A stretch of 38,809 nucleotides of DNA from UBA7887 sp964408735 (GTDB lineage Bacteria; Pseudomonadota; Alphaproteobacteria; UBA7887). The notes beneath the pieces were generated by a model, which was given only the letters and a program-made list of their open reading frames with translations, ran no database searches and was not told the DNA's origin. The stretch covers positions 1 to 38,809 of the forward strand of contig CAYPAX010000036.1 in assembly GCA_964408735.1 (NCBI GenBank). The letters are read 5' to 3'. This document shows, piece by piece, positions 20,039 through 30,001 of the stretch (positions within the stretch are counted from its first letter, which is position 1; the number at the start of each line of letters is the position of its first letter). A program made the position numbers and the translations under genes.

Positions 20039-22207
20039 ATGACGGCGCCCGAAGCCACGGTCTCGGTGCTGCTGCCGCTGCCGCTCGCCGGGGCCTACGA
20101 CTATCGGGTGCCGGAAAGCCTCGATGCCCCGCCGGGTAGCTTCGTGCGTGTGCCCTTAGGTCCGCGCACCGTGACGGGGGTGGTCTGGCGCGAAGGCGAG
20201 GGCGATGTCGTGGCGGAGAAGCTGCGCGATATCGAATCGGTTCTGCCGGCACCGGCCATGGCCAAGCCCATGCGCGACCTGGTGGATTGGGTAGCAGGCT
20301 ACACTTTGGCGGCGCGGGGCACGGTGCTGCGCATGGCGATGAGCGTGCCGGCGGCGCTGGAGCCGGCGCGCCTGGAGACGGTGCTGCGGCGTACGGGCCA
20401 CGATCCGGACCGCCTGACGCCCCAGCGCACGGCTGTGCTGCTGGCGCTCGGCGACGGCGCCATGACGCCAACAGCCCTTGCCAAGGCCGCGGGCGTCGGC
20501 ACCGGCGTGGTGCGCGGTCTGGTCAAGGCCGGTGCGCTGGTGCCAGAGCAGCGCCGGGCGACCAGCCCCTGGCAGCAGCCGGACCATGCCCGACCTGGGC
20601 CTAATCTATCGCCGCCCCAGGCCGCCGCGGCCGCAGCCCTGATAGCGGATGTAGAGGCGCGGTGTTTCTCCGCCTCCCTGCTCGACGGCGTCACCGGGTC
20701 GGGCAAGACCGAGGTCTATTTCGAGGCGATTGCCGCCGCGCTTGCCGCCGGCCGCCAGGCGCTGGTGCTGCTGCCCGAGATCGCGCTCGGCGCGCAATGG
20801 CTGGCGCGCTTCGCCGAGCGTTTCGGGGCACAGCCGGCGCAGTGGCATTCGGATCTCGGCCAGACCATCCGGCGCGATACCTGGCGCGCCATTGCGCAAG
20901 GTGAGGTCAAGGTGGTGGTGGGCGCGCGCTCCGCCCTGTTCCTGCCTTTCCCCGACCTTGGCGTCATCGTCGTCGACGAGGAGCACGACGCCTCCTACAA
21001 GCAGGACGAGGGCGTGACCTACAATGCCCGCGACATGGCGGTGGTGCGGGCGCGCTTCGAGAGCGTGCCCCTGGTGCTGGCCAGCGCCACCCCGGCGCTG
21101 GAGACGGTGCACAACGTCGAGCGCGGCCGCTATCGCCGGCTGGCCTTGCCGGATCGGCACGGCGTTGCCGAGTTGCCGGAGATTGCCGCCGTCGATCTCA
21201 GACGCACACCGCCGTCGCGCGGGCGCTGGCTGTCGCCGCCGCTAGTCGAGGCGATGGAAGAGACGCTCGATCGCGGCGAACAGGCGCTGCTCTTCCTCAA
21301 TCGCCGGGGCTACGCGCCGCTGACCCTGTGCCGCAGCTGCGGCCACCGCCTGGAATGTCCCAACTGCTCGGCCTGGCTGGTCGAGCATCGCCTGACCCAC
21401 GAGCTGCGCTGCCACCATTGCGACCACCGTATTGCCTTGCCGGAGGAATGCCCGGCCTGCGGCAGCGGCGATTCGCTGGCTGCCTGCGGGCCCGGCATCG
21501 AGCGCCTAGCGGAAGAGGTGGCTGTGCAGTTCCCCGACACCCGCCTGGCCATCATGGCCAGCGACACCGTACACGGCCCGGAAGCCGCCGCGGCGCTTAT
21601 CAATACTGTCATTGCTGGCGAGATCGACATTCTGGTCGGCACGCAGATGGTGACCAAGGGCCATCACTTTCCTGCGCTCACCCTGGTCGGCGTGGTCGAT
21701 GCCGATCTCGGCCTGGCCGGCGGCGATCTGCGGGCGGCCGAGCGCACCTTCCAGCTCCTGTTCCAGGTCGCAGGCAGGGCCGGACGCGCCGAACGCCCGG
21801 GCCGGGTGCTTTTGCAAACCACGGCGCCCGAGCATCCGGTGATGCGCGCGCTGGTGGCCGGCGACAGGGACCGCTTTGTCGCCAGCGAGATGGCCGAGCG
21901 CCGCGCCGCTGGCATGCCGCCATTCGGGCGCTTGGCGGCGATCGTGGTGTCGTCGGCGGACGCCGAGGCCGCGCGCGCCGTCGCGGCCACTTTGCGCCGT
22001 GCCGCTCCCGACGCAAAAGGCGTTAGCGTCCTTGGGCCCGCACCGGCGCCATTGTCGCTGATCCGCGGCCGCTACCGCTTCCGTCTGCTGGTGAGCGGCG
22101 GCGATTCGCCGCCCTTGCAGCCCTATCTGGCGCACTGGCTGGGGGCGCTCAAAGTGCCGTCGGCGGTGCGGGTCCAGGTCGACGTCGACCCCTATGGCTT
22201 TTTGTGA
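20039..22207 (+). CDS. priA: Primosomal protein N', replication restart helicase PriA
   Basis: This 722-aa superfamily 2 DNA helicase reloads the replisome at stalled forks. The 3'-DNA-binding domain (VSVLLPLPLAGAYDYRVPE) is followed by Walker A GVTGSGKTEVYFEAI near residue 220, DEEHDASYKQDEG near 320, and the zinc module with paired cysteines LCRSC, LECPNC, LRCHHC and EECPAC (about residues 435-480). The C-terminal helicase motifs include GTQMVTKGHHFPALTLVGV and QVAGRAGRAERPG. Full length. The ribosome site is weak. It lies directly upstream of the F1 ATP synthase operon, an order common in alphaproteobacteria, but a terminator at 22276 separates the two. Confidence 0.97.
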   Translation: MTAPEATVSVLLPLPLAGAYDYRVPESLDAPPGSFVRVPLGPRTVTGVVWREGEGDVVAEKLRDIESVLPAPAMAKPMRDLVDWVAGYTLAARGTVLRMAMSVPAALEPARLETVLRRTGHDPDRLTPQRTAVLLALGDGAMTPTALAKAAGVGTGVVRGLVKAGALVPEQRRATSPWQQPDHARPGPNLSPPQAAAAAALIADVEARCFSASLLDGVTGSGKTEVYFEAIAAALAAGRQALVLLPEIALGAQWLARFAERFGAQPAQWHSDLGQTIRRDTWRAIAQGEVKVVVGARSALFLPFPDLGVIVVDEEHDASYKQDEGVTYNARDMAVVRARFESVPLVLASATPALETVHNVERGRYRRLALPDRHGVAELPEIAAVDLRRTPPSRGRWLSPPLVEAMEETLDRGEQALLFLNRRGYAPLTLCRSCGHRLECPNCSAWLVEHRLTHELRCHHCDHRIALPEECPACGSGDSLAACGPGIERLAEEVAVQFPDTRLAIMASDTVHGPEAAAALINTVIAGEIDILVGTQMVTKGHHFPALTLVGVVDADLGLAGGDLRAAERTFQLLFQVAGRAGRAERPGRVLLQTTAPEHPVMRALVAGDRDRFVASEMAERRAAGMPPFGRLAAIVVSSADAEAARAVAATLRRAAPDAKGVSVLGPAPAPLSLIRGRYRFRLLVSGGDSPPLQPYLAHWLGALKVPSAVRVQVDVDPYGFL

Positions 22208-22275
22208 CCTGCAGCGATGTTGCATGCGCAAAATAGGTGTGTTACCAAACGCCCGCCTTCGGGCATAAGCCGCTG

Positions 22276-22303
22276 CCAGCCGGTACGTTTTCGGCTGGTT
22301 TTT
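22276..22303 (+). terminator. Rho-independent terminator after priA
   Basis: Stem CCAGCCG (22276-22282) and CGGCTGG (22292-22298), seven perfect pairs with a nine-base loop, is followed by TTTTTC. It lies 70 bases after the priA stop and 50 bases before atpH, so the atp promoter is probably inside or just after this region. A second small stem GCCCG-CCTT-CGGGC precedes it at about 22251-22264. Confidence 0.75.
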
Positions 22304-22354
22304 CTTGTTTATCAAAGTCTTACTGCATCGTTGAGCAGTCTCTAGAGGGCATCC

Positions 22355-22914
22355 GTGGCGGAACAGGCATCTGGCGTCTCCGGTCTTGCCGGGCGTTATG
22401 CGACGGCGTTGTTCGAATTGGCGCGCGAGCGGGATGTGCTCGACGCTACCGCGAGCGATTTGAGCTCGCTCAAGGCCATGCTGGACGAGAGCGAGGCTCT
22501 GCGCCGGCTGGTGCTGAGCCCGGTCGTCGCACGCGAGGATCAGGGCCGCGCCATGGCGGCGCTGGTCGAGCGTGCCGGCCTCGGCGCGCTGACAGGCAAT
22601 TTCGTCGGCCTCCTGGCCGGCAATCGCCGCCTGTTCGCCCTGGCCGACATGATCGCCGCCTACGAGACGCTGTTGGCCAGCCATCGTGGCGAGGTCACCG
22701 CCGAGGTGATCAGCGCCCGGCCCCTGAGCGAGGCTCAGGCGGCGGCCGTGGCGGCGGCGCTGAAGAGCGTCGTCGGCAGCGATGTCAGACTGACCGCGAG
22801 CGTCGATGACTCACTGCTCGGCGGACTTGTCGTGAAGCTCGGCTCGCAAATGGTCGATGCTTCCCTCAAAGCCAAACTGCAAGCCCTCGAGCTCGCCATG
22901 AAAGGAGCCGCATG

Positions 22915-22915
<1 letters not shown>
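22355..22915 (+). CDS. atpH: ATP synthase F1 delta subunit
   Basis: This 186-aa delta subunit (OSCP homologue) links the F1 head to the peripheral stalk. The motif SGLAGRYATALFELARE at the N-terminus and the C-terminal VDDSLLGGLVVKLGSQMVDASL are diagnostic. The start is GTG at 22355, with GAGGG six bases upstream. It is the first gene of an F1-only operon, as in most alphaproteobacteria, where F0 genes are elsewhere. Its stop overlaps the atpA start region (ATGATG at 22912-22917). Confidence 0.97.
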
Positions 22916-24444
<1,529 letters not shown>

Positions 24445-24471
24445 GAAGCGGGCGCGACGAGTACAGAACCG

Positions 24472-25359
24472 ATGGCAACCCTCAAGAGCCTTCGCATCCG
24501 CATCAACAGCGTCACGGCGACGCAGAAGATCACCAGCGCCATGAAAATGGTGGCGGCGTCGAAGCTGCGCCGTGCTCAGGAAGCGGCCGAGGCCGCGCGC
24601 CCCTATGCCGACCGCATGGAGCGCATGGCGCGTTCGCTGGCCGACAGCCTGGCCGACAACGAGACGGCGCCCGCCCTGATGCGCGGCACCGGCAAGAGCG
24701 ATACCCACCTGATGCTGGTGGCGACCTCGGATCGCGGGCTGTGCGGCGGCTTCAACAGCTCCATCGTGCGCGCCGTTCGTGCGCGCATCAGCGAATTGGA
24801 GAGCGAGGGCGCCACGGTCAAGCTGTTCCTCATTGGACGCAAGGGCCGCGAACAGCTGCAGCGCGACTTTGGCTCGCAGATTATCGAATCCCACGAGGAC
24901 ATGGGCATGCGGGGCGCCAGCTTCGCCGAGGCCGCGGCCATCGCCGCCAACATCGCCAATCGCTTCGAGGCCGGCGAGTTCGATGTCTGCACCATCTACT
25001 ACAATCACTTCAAGTCGGCGGTCAGCCAGGTGGTCACGCCGTTGCAACTGATTCCCTTCACCAGTGCGGGCGACGAGACCGACAGCGAGGCCGAGGCCTC
25101 GGATGCGGTCTACGAGTTCGAGCCCGGTGAGGAAGAGATTCTGGCCGACCTGCTGCCGCGTAACATTGCCGTGCAAATCTTCCGTGCGCTGCTGGAGAAC
25201 GGTGCCAGCGAGCAAGGTGCGAGGATGATGGCGATGGACAACGCGACGCGCAGCGCCGGCGACATGATCGACAGCCTGACACTGACCTACAACCGCTCGC
25301 GCCAGGCGGTCATCACCAAGGAACTTATTGAGATCATTTCCGGTGCCGAGGCGATCTAG
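24472..25359 (+). CDS. atpG: ATP synthase F1 gamma subunit
   Basis: This 295-aa central rotor shaft begins MATLKSLRIRINSVTATQKI with TSAMKMVAASKLRRAQ, and ends with ARMMAMDNATRSAGDMIDSL followed by LTYNRSRQAVITKEL, both helical ends of gamma that form the coiled coil. A short acidic stretch (DETDSEAEASDAVYEFEPGEEE, read in two parts, around residue 205) is an ordinary variable region. It lies between atpA (27-nt gap) and atpD (36-nt gap), and its ribosome site is weak. Confidence 0.98.
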   Translation: MATLKSLRIRINSVTATQKITSAMKMVAASKLRRAQEAAEAARPYADRMERMARSLADSLADNETAPALMRGTGKSDTHLMLVATSDRGLCGGFNSSIVRAVRARISELESEGATVKLFLIGRKGREQLQRDFGSQIIESHEDMGMRGASFAEAAAIAANIANRFEAGEFDVCTIYYNHFKSAVSQVVTPLQLIPFTSAGDETDSEAEASDAVYEFEPGEEEILADLLPRNIAVQIFRALLENGASEQGARMMAMDNATRSAGDMIDSLTLTYNRSRQAVITKELIEIISGAEAI

Positions 25360-25395
25360 CCTCAGCATCGTGACGCGGAGATCGGGAGCAAACCC

Positions 25396-26817
25396 ATGAG
25401 TAATTCTGTCGGACGCATCGCCCAGGTGATTGGCGCCGTGATTGACGTGCAGTTCGAAGGCGAGCTGCCGGCCATTCTCAACGCGCTGGAAACCGAGAAC
25501 CAGGGCAACCGCCTGGTGCTGGAAGTGGCCCAGCATTTGGGCGAGAACACGGTGCGAACCGTGGCCATGGATTCCACCGAGGGCCTGGTGCGGGGCGCCG
25601 AGGTGCGCGATACCGGCCAGCCCATCCAGGTGCCGGTCGGGCGCGAGACGCTGGGGCGCATCATCAACGTGGTCGGCGAGCCGATCGACAACCGCGGTCC
25701 GGTCAACGCCAAGCAAAGCGCGCCGATCCATGCCTCGGCGCCGGATTTCGTCGATCAGTCGACGGAGGCCGAGATCCTGGCCACGGGCATCAAGGTCGTC
25801 GATCTGCTGGCGCCTTACGCCAAGGGCGGCAAGATCGGCCTGTTCGGCGGTGCCGGCGTCGGCAAGACCGTGATCATCATGGAGCTGATCAACAACATCG
25901 CAAAGGCCCATGGCGGCTTCTCGGTGTTTGCCGGTGTCGGCGAGCGTACCCGCGAGGGCAACGACCTCTATCACGAGATGATCGAATCCGGCGTTATCGA
26001 CCTCGAGGGCGACCAGTCGAAAGCGGCCCTGATCTACGGCCAGATGAACGAGCCGCCCGGTGCGCGCCAGCGCGTCGCCTTGAGCGGCCTGACGGTGGCC
26101 GAATATTTCCGCGACCAGGAAGGCCAGGACGTGCTCTTCTTCGTCGACAACATTTTCCGCTTCACCCAGGCGGGCTCCGAGGTGTCGGCGCTGCTCGGCC
26201 GTATTCCGAGCGCCGTGGGCTATCAGCCGACCCTGGCCACCGATATGGGTAACTTGCAGGAGCGCATCACCACCACCAACAAGGGCTCGATCACTTCGGT
26301 GCAGGCGATTTACGTGCCGGCAGACGATCTTACCGATCCGGCCCCGGCAACCTCGTTCAGCCATTTGGACGCGACTACGGTGCTGAGCCGCCAGATCGCC
26401 GAGCTCGGCATCTATCCGGCGGTGGATCCGCTCGATTCGACGTCGCGCATGCTCGATCCGCGCATCGTCGGCGAGGAGCACTATGCGGTGGCGCGCGAGG
26501 TGCAGGAGATCCTGCAGACCTACAAGTCCCTGCAGGACATCATCGCCATTCTCGGCATGGACGAGCTGTCGGAAGAGGACAAGCTGACCGTTGCCAGGGC
26601 GCGCAAGATCCAGCGCTTCCTGTCGCAACCGTTCTTCGTGGCCGAGGTCTTCACCGGCACCGCCGGCAAGCTGGTCTCGCTGGAAGACACCATTTCCGGC
26701 TTCAAGGACATCTGCAGCGGCGAATGCGACGACATGCCCGAGGCCTCGTTCTACATGGTCGGCGACCTCGACGAGGCGCGCGACAAGGCCAAGGAGATGG
26801 CGGCCGAGGCCGCCTGA
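25396..26817 (+). CDS. atpD: ATP synthase F1 beta subunit
   Basis: This is the catalytic subunit of F1, 473 aa. Walker A GGAGVGKTVIIMELI near residue 153, the catalytic segment VFAGVGERTREGNDLYHEM, VALSGLTVAEYFRD, the family signature PAVDPLDSTSRM and the DELSEEDK lever are all present. Full length and highly conserved. GGGAG lies seven bases before the ATG. atpC follows after ten bases. Confidence 0.99.
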   Translation: MSNSVGRIAQVIGAVIDVQFEGELPAILNALETENQGNRLVLEVAQHLGENTVRTVAMDSTEGLVRGAEVRDTGQPIQVPVGRETLGRIINVVGEPIDNRGPVNAKQSAPIHASAPDFVDQSTEAEILATGIKVVDLLAPYAKGGKIGLFGGAGVGKTVIIMELINNIAKAHGGFSVFAGVGERTREGNDLYHEMIESGVIDLEGDQSKAALIYGQMNEPPGARQRVALSGLTVAEYFRDQEGQDVLFFVDNIFRFTQAGSEVSALLGRIPSAVGYQPTLATDMGNLQERITTTNKGSITSVQAIYVPADDLTDPAPATSFSHLDATTVLSRQIAELGIYPAVDPLDSTSRMLDPRIVGEEHYAVAREVQEILQTYKSLQDIIAILGMDELSEEDKLTVARARKIQRFLSQPFFVAEVFTGTAGKLVSLEDTISGFKDICSGECDDMPEASFYMVGDLDEARDKAKEMAAEAA

Positions 26818-26827
26818 GGCAAAAGCC

Positions 26828-27247
26828 ATGGCGGAAGCGGATAACAAGGTCTCCTTCGAGCTCGTCTCGCCCGAGAAGCTGCTGATCTCGCGCGATGTCG
26901 ACATGGTGGTGGTGCCGGGCGAGGAGGGCGACTTCGGCGTTCTTCCCGGCCACGCGCCGGTAATGTCGGGCCTGCGCGACTGGGTGCTGGAGATCCACGA
27001 CGGCGGCGATGTGACCGACCGCCTGTTCCTGTCGCGCGGTTTTGCCGAGGTGACGCCGGAGCGTTGCACGGTGCTGGCGGAGGAAGCCTTGCCGCTTGCC
27101 GATATCGACCGTGCCGGCGCCGAAGCGCGTGTGGCGCGGGCCGAGCAGGCCCTCGAAGATGCCGGCGACGACGAGGCCCGCGCTGAGGCCGAGACCGAGC
27201 TGGCCCGCGCCCAGGCGCTGGTAGAGGCGGTCGGCTACTTCGGCTGA
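26828..27247 (+). CDS. atpC: ATP synthase F1 epsilon subunit
   Basis: This 139-aa epsilon subunit regulates F1 rotation. The N-terminal beta-sandwich starts VSFELVSPEKLLISRDVDM, with EGDFGVLPGHAPVMSGL near residue 40, and the C-terminal helical hairpin is alanine- and glutamate-rich (RAEQALEDAGDDEARAEAE). The start at 26828 has GAGG at the atpD stop. The long open frame starting at 26591 is only the antecedent read-through. Its TGA at 27245-27247 directly abuts the rppH stop on the other strand. Confidence 0.96.
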   Translation: MAEADNKVSFELVSPEKLLISRDVDMVVVPGEEGDFGVLPGHAPVMSGLRDWVLEIHDGGDVTDRLFLSRGFAEVTPERCTVLAEEALPLADIDRAGAEARVARAEQALEDAGDDEARAEAETELARAQALVEAVGYFG

Positions 27248-27730
27248 TTATACCCGCAAGCCCTCGATGAGGGGGCGGAACTCCTCGAGCACAGCTTCGT
27301 AGACGGCGCGCTTGAAGGGGATCACCAGCTCGGGCAGGCGCTCGGGCTCGATCCAGCGCCAATCCTCGAATTCCGGCTGGTGGGCTTCCAGATCGACGTC
27401 CGAGTCCTGGCCCAGGAATCGCATCGCGAACCATTTCTGCCTCTGGCCACGAAAGCGGCCGCGCCAGGCCTTACCCGAAAGCGGGCGCGGCAGGTCGTAG
27501 TGGTGCCAGCCTCGGCTTTCGCCAAGAATATCCACGGCATCGATACCGGTCTCTTCGGCGAGCTCGCGGAGGGCCGCGTCGCGGGGCTCTTCGCCCTTGT
27601 CTATGCCGCCCTGGGGCATCTGCCAGGCCGCCCGCCGCATGCCCTTGCGCCAGCCCGCAAATGCCCGTCCCTGGGCGTCGAGCAGCATGACACCGACGCA
27701 GGGCCGATAGGGGCGGTCGTCCGGCTTCAT
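27248..27730 (-). CDS. rppH: RNA pyrophosphohydrolase (Nudix)
   Basis: This 160-aa Nudix enzyme removes pyrophosphate from 5' ends of mRNA to trigger decay, or hydrolyses dinucleoside polyphosphates. The N-terminus YRPCVGVMLLDAQGRAFAG and the Nudix box GIDKGEE...RELAEETGI (glycines and glutamates for Mg binding in place) are clear, and the RppH-typical FRGQRQKWFAMRFLGQDSD and EFEDWRWIEPERLPELVIPF follow. The start at 27730 overlaps the stop of the deacetylase-type gene (ATGA). The open frame further upstream is spurious. It is convergent with atpC with no base between the two stop codons. Confidence 0.95.
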   Translation of the reverse strand: MKPDDRPYRPCVGVMLLDAQGRAFAGWRKGMRRAAWQMPQGGIDKGEEPRDAALRELAEETGIDAVDILGESRGWHHYDLPRPLSGKAWRGRFRGQRQKWFAMRFLGQDSDVDLEAHQPEFEDWRWIEPERLPELVIPFKRAVYEAVLEEFRPLIEGLRV

Positions 27731-28671
27731 TCGGCGGTGGCCTGCGCCCTGCGCGCGAGCACGGCGGTCAGCGGCGCCAAGGCAATTCCCTCGTTTTCCA
27801 GGCCGTCGAGCCAGCTTTCGAGTAACTCCAAGGGTAGTGTCCAGAATCTTTCGCACATTTTGTTAGGCAACGACGGTTCCAGGTGAATTGCGGAATCGGT
27901 AAAGCGTCCGCCATAACTTTCGATAACGCCGACATAGCCGGCGAACTGCGCCATCAGCCAAGTCAGCCGCTCAATATTCTGGCGCGGGCCGAGCGAGGTC
28001 ATCAGCGCCTTGGCGCCCGGATCGTCGGTAGGAAACGCCGCCGGCTCCATGGGCACTTCCAACAGCACTTCATGTCCGCCGGCGCGCGCTTCGCGTACGT
28101 AGCTTTCGCTGGCTTCGCCATACGGCGAGAACGCGAGGGTCACCTCGCCGCGCATCCGTACCGCCTTATTGGTGCCGGCGTTGCCGACGCCCAGACCTAT
28201 CATGACGAGTGCGATTTGCGGGCGCTCGTCGCTGTCGTCATAGGGGCGGGCATAAACCTGCTAGGACTGACGCCCGTCGGGTGCGACGACCGGCAGCATG
28301 CCGTGGCGGCCCTGCTCGATAAGCGCCGGATGCGGGGTCGGCTGCATGGTGGTGGCACGTGTGCCGACCTGCCCGCGCGGCGCGGTCGCAGGCGCGGTCA
28401 GGGGAAGCGTGCCCAGCGCCACGGCTTCAGGGTCGGGTGCGGGCAGGGGCGCTGCCGTTACAAGCTCGGCGACGGTCTCCGAAGCTTCGGCCTCTACCTC
28501 AGCCGGCCGCTGTGCGGTGGCGGGCGCGTCGGGCAGGGCGATTTCGTAAGGCATGGGATCAGGCAGCGGCGGCTGGCTTGCCAACCACCCAACAAGCCCG
28601 GCGCCGGCGGCAACCAAAAGGGCCGCTATCAGCGGCAATATGCGCAAGCGGTGCCCTGCGACGGCGATCAT
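27727..28671 (-). pseudogene. Divergent polysaccharide deacetylase (YibQ/DUF610 family) with an in-frame TAG
   Basis: The reading frame from 28671 to 27727 would encode about 314 aa. The first part has an N-terminal membrane anchor (LPLIAALLVAAGAGLVGWLA), a proline/alanine-rich linker, and the domain entry MLPVVAPDGRQS. Then TAG stands at 28261-28263, and the same frame continues at once with QVYARPYDDSDERPQIALVM and on through GEVTLAFSPYGEAS, GHEVLLEVPMEP and AGYVGVIESYGGRF, the deacetylase-like domain. In homologues as I know them the interrupted place reads W-QVYARP, so one TGG-to-TAG change explains it. Both halves lack any other damage. It lies one base after ctpA and overlaps rppH, the usual place for this envelope gene beside envC and ctpA. 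It may be a fresh pseudogene, a read-through gene or a sequence error. Confidence 0.8.
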
Positions 28672-28672
28672 G

Positions 28673-30001
28673 TCACGCCTTCGAGTCGAACAGTGCCACG
28701 CCCTCCAACAGGTCGAGCGCGCGTTGCAGCTGGAAGTCTATGAGCTCTCCGTCGCTGTCGACGCGGGCCTCGGCTTGTGGTGCCTCCTCTTCGGGAGCGG
28801 CCTCGGCATCCTCGTCATCGGAAGCGCCGTCGTCGCCGGGCTCGCCCTCCGCCTCGGCGGGCGCGTCGAGTGCACCGCGGAGGTCGGATTCGCGACGCTG
28901 GTCGCCGCCTTCGACAGCTTCGAGCAAGGTCCGTTCCACGACGATGTCGGGCTCGATCCCGGTCGCCTGGATCGATCGGCCCGAGGGGGTGTAATAGCGC
29001 GCCGTAGTCAGGCGCATGGCGCCATTGCCCGGCAGCGGAATGATCGTCTGCACCGAGCCCTTGCCGAACGAGCGGGTGCCGAGCACTACGGCGCGGCGAT
29101 GGTCCTGAAGGGCGCCGGCGACGATTTCGGAGGCGGAAGCCGAGCCGCCATTGATCAGCACCACCATGGGCAGGCCGTCGGTCAGGTCGCCGAGCTCGGC
29201 ATTGTAGCGCTGGGCGCTGTCGCTGCGCCGCCCGCGGGTGGAAACGATCTCGCCCTGGTCGAGGAAACTGTCGCTGACCGAGATCGCCTGATCGAGCAGG
29301 CCACCCGGATTGTTGCGCAGGTCGAGCACCAGGCCCTTCATGCGATCGCCGATCTCGTGGCGCAGCTTGGCGATGCCTTCCTTGAGGCCGTCCTCGGTCT
29401 GCTCGGTGAACGAGGTGATGCGGACGTAGCCGACGTCGCCCTCGCGGCGCCAGCGCACGGAGCGGATCTTGACCACATCGCGCACCAGGTGAACGTCGAA
29501 CGGCGCCGGTTCGCTTTGGCGCAGCACGGTGATGGTGATTTCCGAATTGATCGGCCCGCGCATGCGCTCGACGGCCTCGCTCAAGGTCAGGCCGAGCACT
29601 TGCTCGCCGTCGATATGGCTGATCAGGTCGCCCGACATGATGCCGGCCCGCGAGGCCGGGGTGCCGTCGATCGGCGAGACCACCTTGACCAGGCCGTTTT
29701 CCATGGTGACCTCGATGCCGAGGCCACCGAACTCGCCGCGGGTCTGCACCTGCATGTCCTTGAAGTCGCGTGGCGGCAAGTAGCTGGAATGGGGATCAAG
29801 CGCCTGCAACATGCCCTCGACGGCGGCGCGTATCAGCTCCTCGTCGGTGACTTCCTCGACATATTCCGAGCGCACCCGCTCGAAAACGTCGCCAAACAGA
29901 TTGAGCTGACGATAGGTATCGGAATTGGCCGCCGAAGCGGGGCCTCCGAAAACCAAGAATGCAGTCACGCCGATGCTGGCGATTAGCGACTTGCGGATCA
30001 T
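28673..30001 (-). CDS. ctpA: Carboxy-terminal processing protease, S41 family
   Basis: This 442-aa periplasmic serine protease has a signal peptide (MIRKSLIASIGVTAFLVFGG, cleavage after ASA), a domain with LDPHSSYL, a PDZ domain (EFGGLGIEVTMENGLVKVV to LSEAVERMRG), and the catalytic Ser in NGGSASASEIVAGAL with the Lys in GTRSFGKGSVQT. The C-terminal tail is acidic and low-complexity (EEEAPQ, EGEPGDDGASDDEDAEAA). It probably cleaves envelope proteins and peptidoglycan enzymes. Its start overlaps the envC stop as ATGA, a stable partnership. Confidence 0.96.
   Translation of the reverse strand: MIRKSLIASIGVTAFLVFGGPASAANSDTYRQLNLFGDVFERVRSEYVEEVTDEELIRAAVEGMLQALDPHSSYLPPRDFKDMQVQTRGEFGGLGIEVTMENGLVKVVSPIDGTPASRAGIMSGDLISHIDGEQVLGLTLSEAVERMRGPINSEITITVLRQSEPAPFDVHLVRDVVKIRSVRWRREGDVGYVRITSFTEQTEDGLKEGIAKLRHEIGDRMKGLVLDLRNNPGGLLDQAISVSDSFLDQGEIVSTRGRRSDSAQRYNAELGDLTDGLPMVVLINGGSASASEIVAGALQDHRRAVVLGTRSFGKGSVQTIIPLPGNGAMRLTTARYYTPSGRSIQATGIEPDIVVERTLLEAVEGGDQRRESDLRGALDAPAEAEGEPGDDGASDDEDAEAAPEEEAPQAEARVDSDGELIDFQLQRALDLLEGVALFDSKA

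Noticed and set aside
22204..22354. A clear promoter for the atp operon
   Set aside because: I tested the candidates TTGTTT and TTGCAT by eye and found no -10 box at acceptable distance; the promoter must be here or within priA but I cannot place it.
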